Positions 41,901 to 56,900 of a stretch of 64,000 nucleotides of DNA are shown piece after piece; within the stretch, counting starts at the first letter, position 1, and every line of letters starts with the position of its first letter. This DNA comes from Theocolax elegans (taxonomy: Eukaryota; Arthropoda; Insecta; Hymenoptera; Cerocephalidae), in the NCBI GenBank assembly GCA_026168455.1, contig CM047426.1, forward strand, positions 4,519,501 to 4,583,500, read 5' to 3'. The notes under the pieces were generated by a model that ran no database searches, was not told the DNA's origin, and saw only the letters and a list, made by a program, of their open reading frames with translations. Both the position numbers and the translations under genes were made by a program.

Positions 41901-44900
41901 GTTATTGAGAGGGTTGACCGTTACAGATAAATTTTAGGTTAGGTGGTGTAGTTTTTTTGGGAATTAACCTGTTAATTATATTGAGTAGTTTTTGACTAAA
42001 AACAAAATTTTTATAAATCTATTGATTTTTACTTATTGAGATGATTTTTCAGAAGTAAAAATTGAGTTGTTAAAATAAACAAATTTTTGGTTATTCATTA
42101 GTATTAATATTATTATTGTTACAAAAAACAATTTTTAAAGCTTTTGATTTATATTACTCTAATTGTTTAAAAAACAAAATATTTATATAAATATAAAAAT
42201 AAAGATGCAATCATATTTCTTTTACAAATATTAATTATACATGCTTGTTATTGAGCGAAAAAATGTTTTTTTTCTTTATTCCTTTGATTTCTATCGAAGA
42301 ACTTTTTAGAAAAATATTTAAATTAAATTTTCTTTTTTCCTTTTCAAAATGTCGTCGACATTTGATACGTACGTGACACATACGTTTTATTCTTTTGCTT
42401 TTACTTTTCTTTTTTTTTTTTTATTACAACCGTATATAGTCAAATAAAATATTGATTTGCTCGCTCGGTGAATGGCGTGTGTAGACAAAAAAAAATTGAT
42501 ACACCTTATATACGTAAAAATATTTACGAACAGCGTGTAGTAAAATAAAATGAAAAAGTGAATTTTATACAATCATCATTATACTTTATTATTGGTCAAT
42601 CGAACTTGACGCTTATGCAATCGCTGCTGGATAATTAAATTAATAATTTTATTTAATACAATAAAAAATTTTAGGTAATTTTAATATAGTTGCGAATTTA
42701 TTAATTGTTAGATAAATTATAATTAAAAATTATTCAATTTAAATTAATATTAACTAGTAATTTTGCTTTAAAAAAAAGAATTAAAAAAATCTAAATGCTT
42801 TTATGCTTTGAAATATTTGTAAAAATAGTAATTAATTATTTTTGGTACTAAAAATTATGATTATAATTACTATTACATCGAACAAAATTTGGAACGTTAA
42901 ATAAAGCTACTATAATTAACCAATTTATTACTGAATTTCATCTGAATTTTTTTTAATTTGATTATCTTACTATTTCCACCAAATTATTTTGTATTCTCAT
43001 CCAAATTATCAATTATACATTAAAAAAAAGTACAGTTTCTTTTTATTTGATAAAAAAGAGAAGTATAAGTATCACAACATTTTCAGAAATTCCTTCAATA
43101 ATTATTCTCATTCTCATAATCAAAAAAGAATTTCAATGCATAACCTAAAAATGTTCGAAAATCGATGTTATAAATTACTCTTACTCGCTGAATATTAAAA
43201 TGAATGTAGTAAATAAAATGTTATTCCAAATCATGTAAACGATTTTTACGGTAAAAAATAGCTAGTTCTTAAAAAAAATAAATAATTACGATTTATAAAA
43301 AATCCATTTCTAACCTCAAAACATTAACAAATCGTTTAATTTCTATGCTACAAACCACGTTCATCCAAAAATCAGCTAATTTCAATCCAAAAGTAAAACC
43401 ATGACCTAAATATAAAGTCGTCGTGTAATAAAATTCCGCTGATCGCGTGAAAATAAAAAAAAAATTCCGCACGCGTAAAAACACACATAAAATCACATTT
43501 TTCTCCTAAACTATACCATACTAATTAATCAATATCGAAATCTAATATATTGTAATTTATGAAAATGCAATACCTATTTCAAATTTATCGCGTTTCAAAT
43601 AACCTATTTACTTTAAAAGCTTCCATCGTTGATGAAGGAGAAGTATACATATACATATCTTATCTCCTATTTCTCCAATCGAAATCAATATATATATACA
43701 CTGCTCTTTTCCTATCAATGCTAATTAATGCATTGTGTGTTTTCTTTCCCTTGAGAAAACATTTAAAAGTCGAATCTTGAATAATTAATTTCGATTCCTA
43801 GGATCTCTCTGTTTACGGACATTGTTTTTACTAATTTTAATTACTTAATGGTTTTTACGTATGTGTACGTGTATACATTAGAGAAAATGAAGAAACCTTT
43901 TTCTTTTTTTTTAATAAATAGAATATTGAGATATATTCGTGGATGTATATATTTGTAAAAGGAATTATAGGATGAAATAGCTACGCGTCTGTATATCTAT
44001 ATATACAAGGATTAAATTTTTCTATTCAATGAATTTCTTTTTCATACTTTTCTGCAGATGAATATCGCGTGTAAATATATATATGTGTGTGTCTGTGTAG
44101 ACGCCAATTTATATAAAAAAAAATGGAATGATTTTTTTTTTAAATGAAGAAAAATAAATTGAAAGTTTATTGAAATACTGCTAATGGACCTTTTTTTGTG
44201 TAAGAATATTAAAAAAACTTTTAATGTTTTCGGTGTAAAATTATTTTACGTGAGTTTTAAAAATTAATAATTATTAGTTGTATAAAGTCGATTTTCGATG
44301 TATTATACTTTTTTTTTAAAAAAGCTAACCAACAGCCTGATAATTGATGGAGGATAAAGACATTTGTACTATAAGTAGATTTACCTATGTTTAGTCAGCC
44401 AGTATCGACATGTAGGTATATACATAGCATTCGGATTAATTTAAATAATATTAAATTATTGGAAATTATACATTGACGGGGTATTTTTGTAATTCGAAAC
44501 TTTATATCTTATGTCGACCATTATGCTATTCGAGGAATCTTTTTTTTTTAATGAAGAGGTTTATATTTGATATTACAGTTACAAAAATATGATGTCTGAT
44601 ATTTGTAAAATGTTATATCGAATTTGTGACGTAAAATTATTTATAAATTGGTTAGATAAAATGTAACTTTTCTTTTTTTAGTTATCATATCGTTTGATAT
44701 TATGTAGAAAATCAATGGTTCAATCAGTACGAGCATTTTATAATTAAGAATTTTATAATTGAGAATAATCAATAGAATTTGTTTAAATTTATCATCAATA
44801 AAAGTTACTATAAATATAATTATGTGAAAAAAGATGTAATAAAGTTGATGCTGATTGAATATTTAATAAATAACAATTATTGAAATTGTTTACAGAAATA

Positions 44901-47900
44901 AAGTTATCAAAAAAAAATAAAGATTTGACAGAGAATGTAAATTATTCCTGGTTAATAAATAAATAAATATTTAAATTTAATTTTTGTGTTAAAAAATCCC
45001 ATTTTTCATAATAATCTGCATCTGAAATTATCTTTTTGTGACTTGTCACAAAGTCGATGTGGAGACGTCGAACCAAAAATCAAATCTCCAAATTAAATTA
45101 TGTAGGAGTTAGTCATTTTATTAAATTTATTATTAAACAAATTAAATATTTAACTACAACAAATTCGGTAACTACATTTTTGGTTCATCGGTTCAAATTA
45201 GGTTTTACAACAATTAACTTTTTAGGAAGATACAATCGACATTAAAGGTTTTTTTATGCAACAGAAAGGTATAATACTCATTTCTTTTTCTTAAAAGTTG
45301 AATAAAATTGCAACTACAAGTTGAAAAAACTTGGTCATTTGATTTTTAGTTCACTCGATCACCCAAATGGACTTTACGAAAAGAGACTATTCAGAAAGAT
45401 AATGCCCATCAATAGTTTATTTGAATGGTTTATTACAATAAATAGGTTTTTACATTCATTCTAACAATTATTATTTCCCAATATTTATAAATATATATAC
45501 ATTTATAAATATTCGAAAAATAATAAACACAGGGTATTTCAAAAGTATGGAAATATGTTGAAAAATAAGGGCGTCGATATGGTCCATGAATTTGACCTTG
45601 AAGTTGGTTTTAAAGATCATTTGAAAGTCAACGTGATATTTTTTAAACAGAACCCCCTTATTTTTGACATCGGATTTGGAAAGAACAAGAATATTTACGT
45701 TTAAATTGATAGTTTCTATAAGAATGCAACCTTCAAACGGTAAAATAAAGGTCAAATATTAAAAGATGCTGTAGCAGTAGTTTTCTTTGAATTTTCGAGT
45801 CGTTTTTATTTACTACTGTATTAAAAGATTCAAAAATCGTAACTAAATTATCAATTTCAAAATCTGGAAAGATTTGTGTACAGTGTTTAAAACATACCTA
45901 AGGTTTTGACTTACAAGATTTTTTTAAAAATTCATCCATTTTTGACTCTGACATCCCGTTAAATTTAATATCTAAGTGTATATATTACATTAAATAAAAA
46001 AGATGCTTACCTCCCCCCAAAAAAAAATAAATTAAAAAAATCGATGCATATTAAAAAAAAGTAAACTGTATAAAACCGAAAAATAATGAAAGATAATAGG
46101 ATTTAGCGATATTTGCTTACCTTGGTCACCTCCTCCTTGTGAATTTCCTCAAGCCTCATTTGTGCCTGTTTGTAGCTTTGATGCTCCGATCGGGGATCAA
46201 AGTGGGTCAAGTAGGGATCGGGGGTACCGTGACCGACGAAACTCCCGGGCTGCTGGGGGGTACTCGAAGCACTCGACGGTGTGCTACTACTACCACCTTC
46301 GCTTGCCGTTTCCTTTATCTTATCCGACGTGGTTGTGCTCGTCGACGGTGCCGACGACGACGACGACGCTCTGGAACAACAAATTAAATGAAACATTATA
46401 ACGTTGGGTTAGTAACTCGCAGATTTTCTGATTTAAAAAATAATCTTTCAGGAATTTTGAGTCTTGATATTTTTCGTCAATGGCAGGTCTCGCGGTAATT
46501 CTTTTATGTATTTATTTATTTAATTATTTAACTTGTTTAAAAAGAGTTTGTGGATATTTTTATTGCATAGATGCTTATATTTTTTTATTATGGATAATTG
46601 GGAAGAAAGGTAATAATTTCATAACTTCAATTTTATTTTGTGAAATCGAAAATTGTATTTTTAAATAATACATATATATTTATTAAAATTCCACCTTTAT
46701 AGACGTTATTCAGTAAATTTATTTTTGTTAATTAAGTATGGCGTGTAATTATAACTTGGATCTTTTATTTTTTTTTTCCTCGGAGTGAAATCGAGAATTA
46801 TTACAGTTTGAAAAAGTAACTTTAATTATGTTACCTTATAATTAAAATTTGATATTTTATAAAAGTCTTGAAAATAATTTTGTAATTTCCACTATATATT
46901 AAGTGATTCTAATTGGACTTGTTTTTCTTTTGGATAAATTTGATGATTCTACATTTGCAAAAATTAAATTTTATAAGGTTTCAACGCTTTAGGAACATTT
47001 TATATTATTGTAATTTCTATTAATTAAATCCTTTTTCTTCTCAGGGAAAATTTGAGTTTCATGTTTCCGAAAAGTAATTTTTGTATACCATTTTATAATT
47101 ACAACTCAATATTTTAAAATGCAAGGAATACTTAAAACTTTTTATTGCAATTTATTTTTATATTTATTAATCGCGGAATATATATATATATATAAAATTG
47201 AAAAATGTATTATATATGATAGTATTTTTTTATTTGTATAAAAATATACATATTTGATCCGTTAAAATTCAATACGTTTTGAATTTCACATATGAAAACA
47301 ACCTCCATGAATATTTAATCATATATATTTTTCTTTATCAGAAAAGTTTTTCCAAACCCATAAATAAAATACAATTGTTAATTTACGCGGGGGAAAAAAA
47401 TAATTACTAAAAATTTTAATATATACGCACACACAAATATTGCGCGACTCGATATCCGCTACTATTGATTTTTAAAATTCTTTTAAATAAATAGATTTTT
47501 AAATATTATTTTTTTTTTATTTTTCATGAAATTTTAACATTTCACTTAGGATGTGAAACCAATGAGAATATTTTAAAATGGATTAATGGATTAAGTTATT
47601 ATTTTTATCTTATTGTTTTCTTGTAATCTTATGATTTCTTTCCTTCGTTTATTTATAAACTACTAATAATCAAATTTGAATAAGTTTAATGAAAGGTAAT
47701 TTCTTACAAAAATTAATTCTAACTAAAACAGATATTAAAATTAAAAACAATTAAACTAATTTTAGTTTTAAGATTTTCCTCTCTCTTTTTTTTAATTATC
47801 TGCTACTAATTAAAATTTATGAAAATAATAATACATTTTTGTAGATATTTTTCTTACGATAAATATTCAGAAGCTATATCCTATTATAAATCGAAAATTG

Positions 47901-50900
47901 TGAGGTTAGGTGAAACCAATTTTTATCCTTTAACTCTCAAATATTTTACTTTTCATTAACACAGACATTTTACTTGTAATAAAAAATTGAAAATCTACCC
48001 TATTAATCATGGAAAATTAATTACTTAAATTATTTTTAATTAATTTAAAATTTATATGATAAAGTATTTTTTGATAAAATTTTTCATTCATTTCATAAAA
48101 TACTTTGATCTCACCCAGACAATGTTAGACCTATATACACAGACTACACGTTTGAAGCGTAACGAAAGAAATAAATTTTTTTTATTTACACCAACAGTTT
48201 TCCGTCTCGACGGGCGTGTTAAAAATTGACGTGTCCGTTTTACGCGGATACCCGAGGTCAATTGTTAAATTTGGCACAATTAGCCAGTGACTCAGAAATA
48301 ATGGATACTCGTATATACCAGGGATTTATCATCAATTGAAAAAAAAAATATGGATGCGATAATTCCGTAATTACTCGGCCAAAATTGATAACTCGAGTGT
48401 GTATACTTCGAAATTATTGGGTAAAAAAAATGTAACGTACTAATAGACCGATAAAACGAGGTCAGAATTTTATGCTTATATATTTTCTCTTCGAGTCAAG
48501 GTTTCGAGAGAAGGATCTTCTGCAATTTCTAGTACGTTGTTTACATACTACTACTTCATTCTATTTTTCTAAATATACAATTTTAAGTGGAATGTAATCG
48601 AATTTTCTGCGGGAAAGTCTTTGTTAAATTAACCATGACGTGCACTCTAATCGCGTTAGTTGAAAGAAATTTTACGTGATTAATAATACAGTTAAAAGTA
48701 CTGTGCTACATTTACGTTTAAATTTCCGATCCGAAGAGAAGTTGAAAGGTTGACAAAAAAAGTTTGTTTTCACTACCAAATCGAATAGTTATATACAATA
48801 TTTAATTGTATGCATTTAAAAAAAAAGAAATTTTAATTTTTAGGACAGGTTAAAAAAACTAATAATAAATATTCGCCTTCGCTCCTTCAGTAAATTTTTT
48901 CGCTATATTTTTTTTACACATAACTTCTTGACTAACCAATCCAAATTTTATATGGTAAACCCTATAAACTGATATGTATATAAAATTTAAACATTTTGAG
49001 GTTAGGTGAAACCATTTATTAGACTTACTGACTTTTTTTAAATAAAATTACTTGAAAAATATTAAAGTAATTTTTATGCATACCGATTTCTACTACGTCT
49101 GACAAACTTATATATCGCTTTTCTATAAAAAAAAAATTACCGGACTGTTTCATTATTTGTTAGTTGTGCCCGTAATTTTTATACGTAAAATACTCGACCG
49201 TGTGTAATAAAAAGTGTCACTAAAATAAATAGAAAATATAATTCATTCGTTAAACTATATATATTTTTTTATATTCTCCGCGTTATTTATAGTATACGTT
49301 CTTTTTTTTCCAATTGTCATAAAAGTAGAAAATAATTTTAACAGCTCGCCATAAAATAATTGCGCGTATGTGTGTGTCTGTGTATACACGTTTTTCTCAT
49401 AAAATTCATGAATTTTAGGGATTTAAACGAAAGAAAATTTTTTTTGCTTAGTAATGATAAAAATTTCTATTTTTTATAGGAATATTTACTATATGTCTAT
49501 TAATATGTACTATAAAAAATAGTAAATATTATCATTTGTCAAGTCTGTCTCTCTCATTACTAAATGAATGGCATTTTTACTACAAATTTTTTCTCCGTGT
49601 TATAAATTAATCGGTATATCGAACAGATTTCATTTCTATGTTGATAGTAAAAAAATCCAAATTATCGGGATCTATACATTACAATCCAAAAATTATATTC
49701 ATAAATTTTAATTTGGATCAATCTTTCGCTAATGAGTGACTACTTTTTCCCTGCGAAAAATTTAAAATGAAATTCAGTGGGAGCGAGATTGAGACAAAAA
49801 AAAATAAGTACAGCGATACCAAAAATAACCAAATCTTCAAAAGGTTTTAATAACATGCCAAATAAACTAAAAGTATTAAATACATGTACTATTTCAATTA
49901 AAACAAAACTAAAGAATTGGACATAATTAACTACATGAACTGTTAAATATATCCGAGATTTATATCACAATGTAAAAATATTATGCTGTTTTAGTTTTTA
50001 AATTTATTCATTTAGTTTTAGAGTAGTGAATATTCCAGATCTGCGCACATGCAATTAATCTGTAGGAATTACATTATATGATATACTATTGTAATTTATT
50101 CTGGTTAAAATAAATTAATTAATTAATTAAATTAAATTAAAAATCTGTAATTTTCATACACGGATAGCTTCAAACACAAGATTAAAAAAAAATTTTTTTT
50201 GTTGTAAAAATAAATTACCAACACATTGCGTAATTTTAAAAATTACAATTCGTTATCCGGAATATAGTGTAAATAAAAATTTAAAAATATGTCAGAACCA
50301 TACCCACGATCATCACTAAATTTTAATGGTGCGTTTTATAATAAAATTCGAGTCTCCGCGTAACAAGATCGATCGTTGTTCAGGAAACACGGAAAACGGA
50401 GGAAACCCATCAGTATCGCGTATATATATATATATATAGGTTACCTCGTAGTGGCTTCGTAATCCTCAAAGTATTCCTCATTGAGGTCATTGACATACGG
50501 TTGATCACCAACGTACGGTTGAACGTCGTCGAGATTCTCATACGAATCGGAATCGTCGTCGGTGTCGTCGTCTTGATTCGCTTCGTCGCTCACGTTCTCA
50601 TCCTCGTCCTCCTCGTAATCGTCCTCCACACCTTTGGGCACGTGCATCTCGAAGTGTTTCTTCAATTTCGTGTTCTCTGCAAAATTTTCACATCACCGTT
50701 CTCTTTATTCCTTTATTTTTTTTTTACTTTCATTTTTTTAATTAAAAGGATAATATTTCGAAAGATTTTTTTTTTAATTATCGAGATGAACAACGATGTT
50801 TGAGAAAATATTTCATAATTTAATATAGATGGAAAAATTGTGTGGACCTTGACGTACGAAGCGTGGATAAAATCCTTGAGACTGTTTAATGCATTTGCTC

Positions 50901-53900
50901 TCTGTTTTTGTGTTTCGTTAGAGGACCTTGGATATATATTTCACGTAAATTTAATGCTCGATGGAAAAACTTTACTTTTGTTGTATATACACTGATATGG
51001 ATAGTTTATTTGGGAATTGTTCTCTCTATTTTTTTGCTCGGGGAAGACTTGTTTTCGATTCAAATTTTTTGAAAGGGGAGAGATGTATGTAAAGTGATTT
51101 TCGTTTTGATTAAACGAGTTTTCGATATGAAAAAAAAATGAAATGAAACAGAAATGTATAGTAAGATTTGAGATGTATATAATATATATATAAGCGTATT
51201 ATATCGAATATTAAATATATATATGTACCATTGGGTAATTAAATTCTCGAGTTTTCTTTTATACTCCGAAAATTCAGATATCGGAAATAGTTGAGATGCC
51301 TTTGCAAAATTTAATCAGTGAGAAGAGGAAAAAGAGAAAGACTTTAAGTATATATAAGCTGAATGTTAAATGATTTCAAAACTGATATAAAATGTAAAAT
51401 AATTTACAATTTTATTTCGATATTTGTGATTTTAAAGTTGATTTCGAATAAAATTTAAATAAAATAAATGAAATTCAAAATTGAGTTCAAATTTCAAATT
51501 AAATACAAAGTAGGTTTTAAAACTGAGTTTAAAATTTACGATTTCAAACTTGATTTATAGTAAAATTCAAAATTGATTTCATAATGGATTTAAAATTTCA
51601 TGGTTTCAAATTACAAATGAAATACAAAATAGATTTAAAAATTGTTTTCAAATTACGAATGAAATACATAAAGGATTTCAAATTTCATTAGAACTTTCGA
51701 ATGAAATATAAAATTGATTTCAAATTTCATTACAAATTTCGAATGAAATACAAAATAGATTGTTTTCAAATTACGAATGAAATACATAAAAGATTTCAAA
51801 TTTTATTACAGCTTTTGAATGAAATACAAAATAGATTTCAAAATTGTTTCCAAATTACGAATGAAATACACAAAAGATTTCAAATTTTATTACAAATCTT
51901 GAATGAAATACGTAAAAGATTTCAAACTTGATTTTAAAATCATTTCAAATTTTTGTATTAAAATTGATTTCCAATAAGTATACTAAATAATAACTAAATT
52001 GTTTTAAAACATCAAATTATTTCAAAATTTATTACAAACTTTATGTATAATTTTCATGTATTATTTACAATGCAAATGATTTCTTAAAATTAAATATTAA
52101 ATAATTCCAAACTTAACTTTAAATTTCTAATGCATACGAAAATGATTTCATAATTCGTATTCGATTACAATTAAAAAAGTATCTTGATTTTTAATTTTAA
52201 ATTATATGTAAAGTGATTTGAGAATTCAAATAATTTCGAAGTTGAACTCAAAATTCAAATGGTTTTAAATTTTAATTCAAATATCTGATGATGAAGAGAT
52301 ATTTCTTGTAAATTAAACTGAAATTTGATAGATTGACGTTCAAAATAAGTGACAAATATCGATTATAAATTTCAGATTATTTCAAAATTAATTTTAAAAT
52401 TTAAATAATTTTAATATTGATACGTTACTTTAAATTTTCCATCGATTCAAAATGTTCAATTACATTTTGTTTTCAATTCATATGATTTCTATAGTTTAAT
52501 TTCAAACGTCATATAAATTCAAAATTGACTCTTAAGTTCATAAATCGATTTCACATTTCGATTTCAGTTAATATAAATCATCTATTGATCACGAATTCGA
52601 TTAAAATCCTATAATGTAAATTATAAAAATTTGGAATATCAAATCCATCAAACTATTTCAAAATTATCCTACACCGTTTCGCGATAATTTCAATCGATTT
52701 AAATATCGATTTCAAGTAACACACGATCCTTCGAATCCACATATCGTATACAATACTTCGTAATTGAATTCTCTATATTCAAAAATAAAATATACGCCGC
52801 TCGTCAATTAAATTAAATTTTACAACATATTGCTCATGGTTTAAAAAAAGAAATACCTCACCGATACTTATTACACACAATGTATATACATGGACAAACC
52901 TTTCAAGTGTTTCGGGCAGCATACGAATTCAACGCCAGCGAAGAGAGAAATACCGCAGGGAAGCAGCATTGCGAAACTTCGTAAATTCATGTTGCGATCG
53001 CGGCAGGTATCAGCGGCCGTTGAATTCCATCTAGAAATAATTAATTTTCATCTTTTAATTTTATCATATCTACATCGAATGCCCTTTCATTACTTTAATA
53101 CATCGATTTTACATTTTTAAGTCGTTTAATTAAATCGAGATGTAAATATATATATATATTTTTTTTCGGTGACGCGTTTTACAAATATATATATATGCAT
53201 AGGAAACAAACGCGACAACGGATTCTGAATGATTTATGTATTACCCTTGCTTTTCCTTTATTTTATCGTGTATATACGTATATATACAGTCTACAAGGAA
53301 TTTTCGATGGAGAGAGTTCGCTAAACCCATTAATTATTAAAACTTCGAGTTTTCAAGACCTCTTTTACTTTATTTCTTACCCCCTTTACTCGGTTTGCAT
53401 TTTCTTCTCGTGTTAATATTTATGCGATATACAGGTGATGTAAACTATACTTTTCTGTGAGAATATCTTATTTTCATTTTTTTTTCCTTCTTATTCTTCT
53501 AGAGTGCTTTGTGTCATTAGATGGGGTTGTTTTTGCTGCTTTTTTTAAGGGGTGCGCTTATACCCCCTTTTTTTTAAAGTGTTTTGGATATTTTATATAT
53601 GGTGATTTTGAAAATTTTAATTGTTGGTGAAATTTAGAAGAAACGGTTAATAATAATTAATTAATTTTTGTTAAACAGATTGGATTATCATTGGTTTTAA
53701 TGCAACATTTTTTTGGTTAATTTTTTTTAGTAAAATGTTTCATTGAGTAGGAGGATGATATTTTAAAGTGTTTCTAAATAAATTGTGTAGATACTAAGTT
53801 TTTTTCAAGGTTATTATGGTGATTTATTTTTAATATATTTTTTTTTCTTTTTTTTTACTTTTTTTTTTTTTTTTATTTTTGATTTTGTGCCCTCTTTTTT

Positions 53901-56900
53901 CCTGGCACTTCCTACCGTTTATCCCCTGGGGGACTTTAACGGTGTCCACCTACCACCTATGTTCATTCTTTTTGGGTGTCAAAGTCACATTGCGTAGGCC
54001 TTGACACCGAAACCGAATGTTTTACACCTCCCGCTCACGTTGTGAAGTGTGAAAAAACACCTAACCCGCCACGAAAGCCAAGCGACCGAGAGCGTCACCC
54101 ATCCACTTGGGTACCGCGCTCAATACTGCTTAACTTCCGTGACCGGCTGGTTATTCTCTTTTTTTACTTTTTTTCTTTATTCGAATATGACACAATGTAC
54201 CATGAATTTTTAGCATAATATTTCATTGAAGAAGCTAAAATTTTAAGTAGAATTAAAATGTTTCTCAATCTGTATTTAATTTTTTGAACAAATTGTATTA
54301 TCAGCTTTTATTTAAAATTTTTTAGTCAATTCAAAGAATTATGTCACACCGTATCATGATATCTTAGTATAATATTTCATCGAAGAGGTTTCAATTTCAA
54401 TAATATAAAGAGTTTCTTCAATTTTTAAATAAAATATGTTATTATTTAGTTTTATGGAAACTTTTTGATTAATTTAATCAATTGTGATAAATTGTAGTAT
54501 AATTTATTTAACAAAATGCATGTACCACAGAATGTGTTTCAGAAACCATTTCACCGATGAGTCTGAAATTTTAACAGTAACAATACAACACGACTTTAAT
54601 TTACTTATGTCAAATAGAACTACATAATAGTTGCAATAAAAAAGTTAACATCAATATAAGAAACTGTATAAATTGTTTTTATAATTCTTATCCATCCAAA
54701 CTGATTGGAATCTTTTTTAATTATTGTTACTATTAAAATTTAATCTCTTCGATGAAGTGAATCCTGAGGCATATCCTGCATAGAATATATTGCGAGTAAA
54801 ATAACTAAAATATTTTTGAATTAAGAAATACATCAAGATACTGCATAATAAATTATTATACGTATTTACAATTAATTTCATTTTTTCAAATTTTAAATCC
54901 ACGCTAGTCCTCTTAATGAAGTTTATCGTCCACGTGACCTTATATAAATTAAAGAAATATTATTGTTGCAAAACTTATTAAGCATCCTCCTTTTATTCAT
55001 TTAATAATCAGATTCTTTCGGTTTTAAATCATTTTCAGTTCAATAATATTCATAAATAACGCACTACACGCTTGAGCGAACAGAACAAACATTTTAATTT
55101 CGTAACATTGACGAATTACTTGGAATATATAACGCTCATGTAATTAACATAATATTAAAAAGGAAATATCATTAAAAATTACCTGTACGATTCCCAGCAT
55201 TTAGTTTGATTGTGGAGGTGATCGAATAAGCATCCTTCAGGTACCAAAAGAGCATCGCTTTGGAATGGACCCTCTGTTGAAATAATAAAAAAAACCGTGT
55301 ATAAAAATTTTAATTCTAAAACTTTTCATTGCCTCTACACTTATATATCAAACCTAATTATTTTAAAGCGAATACCATATAATCGACGAACGAATGCAAT
55401 TTATAATCAATTAAAGTTTCGAAAAATTTTTATATTATAAAATATGAGAAAGTTAACTATATGTTGTCGTGTTAATTAATGAATCCTTGTAATAATACTC
55501 ATATTGTGTGCTTTTATAAACTCTCAGTAATTTATATATCAAAGCTTTATTGAAATTTTTTTTATTGAATTTGTTTCGAGTGTATGCAAATTAACGTAAT
55601 AATGTTTTTTAATATTTGTATTTTTTTTAACAATATTGTACACTACTTTCATGCGCGAAAGAAAAATAACAAATAATTAATTAAAAACTGGACAATAAGT
55701 CATAATTAAGGATTAAAAAATGGTTTTCTTTAAAATCAGCAAAAATATGATAATTGTTATTCAAATTATATAGTAATTATATTATTTAATTCTTACATCA
55801 TTTCAAGGAAATGTCGCACCAGAAAATTAGTAATTTTTATTTTATTTTCTTTATAGAAATTTCGATATAAAAAAGAGGCCTAAGTGTAACGATTTTCAGA
55901 CGATAAAATGTCGAATTGTTGTAATATACTTTTGATTAAGGGAGTTTATACCCACACTAAACTTTTATCCTTTCTTACCTTATCGACATAGCATATGTGA
56001 CATAAAAATTAATGAATTAATACATATACTGGTAAAAAATCAACTGTGTTTAATACTTTGAGGTTAGGAACATATATCTAATAATAATGTAACGATTTTA
56101 AATATATGGCTATAGCATATGCTTTAAAACTCGTTTCAATTTCTACTATAGGGTAGATAGATAAACGAAGAACAATCAACCTCCTTTTTTAATTATGTCC
56201 AATTTTATGTGATATTTCACGTCGATAAGGTAGGTTGGATATAAATTCAGTAAAGTTACCTCTTAATCGCAAAATTCTTAAATTTTTACTGTAGAGTTTA
56301 TATTGCGTTCTGATATTATATTCGTACGCGAAAGAAAAGTTTTATAATATGTCACATTTCACTAAAAATTGGTAGAAAATATTGTATAAATTCTCAAATA
56401 CAATATTTTAGGTGATATTTCCATTACTTCCCTTGTAGAAATTGAAACGATTCTTAAATTCTTAAAAAATCGTTAAGCAAAAGCGTTCTTTTATAAAGTA
56501 CAAAACAACTACATCTAACCTCGAAACATTAAAAATCGCCAAATATGTCTGTGTGTCCAGGTTTATATATCAAACGAACAAAAAAAGTTTTTATCACAAT
56601 TAAGGGGATGTCGGATTCCGAAAATGGTCATTTTTAATATTTTTTTATAAACAAAAGAATAAATTTTTGAAAAAATCTTGAACGCCATGCCCTTAGGCGT
56701 GTTTTAAACAGTATACTCAAAATTTTTCAGATTTTTAAATTTATATTTTACTTCTGATTTTTGCGTTGAAAGTTTATGTATTTTTCAATCAATAATTACC
56801 GACCAAAAATTGTTTACTCAATTATTATTAAAAAAATAATTTTTTCTTAAAAAATAAAAACGTCGTGCTCTCTCTTTTGTTTTAAATTGCCGATATGAAT

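Larger units (their letters stand above)
41149..46120 (-). other. Appl 5-kb intron
   Basis: GT at 46119-46120, AG at 41149-41150. It has a tandem array of a ~150-bp unit (41260-41700) and a decayed mariner MITE (45530-45755). The remainder is AT-rich without coding signals. Confidence 0.8.
53031..55182 (-). other. Appl intron with 5S-headed retroposon
   Basis: GT at 55181-55182, AG at 53031-53032. It holds a 5S-like retroposon (53838-54152) and opposing copies of the dispersed repeat (54190-54790). No coding exon seen. Confidence 0.8.

Noticed and set aside
51701..51931. 76-codon frame with repeating RFQI and NEI motifs
   Set aside because: The protein repeat only mirrors the degenerate DNA tandem array.
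53880..54152. A functional 5S rRNA gene
   Set aside because: Only an inner part of 5S is present, with changes and without the 5' third; the following sequence and A-rich tail fit a retroposon.
53976..54218. 80-codon plus-strand frame with some GC
   Set aside because: It is antisense to the 5S-headed retroposon; the GC comes from the 5S-like part.
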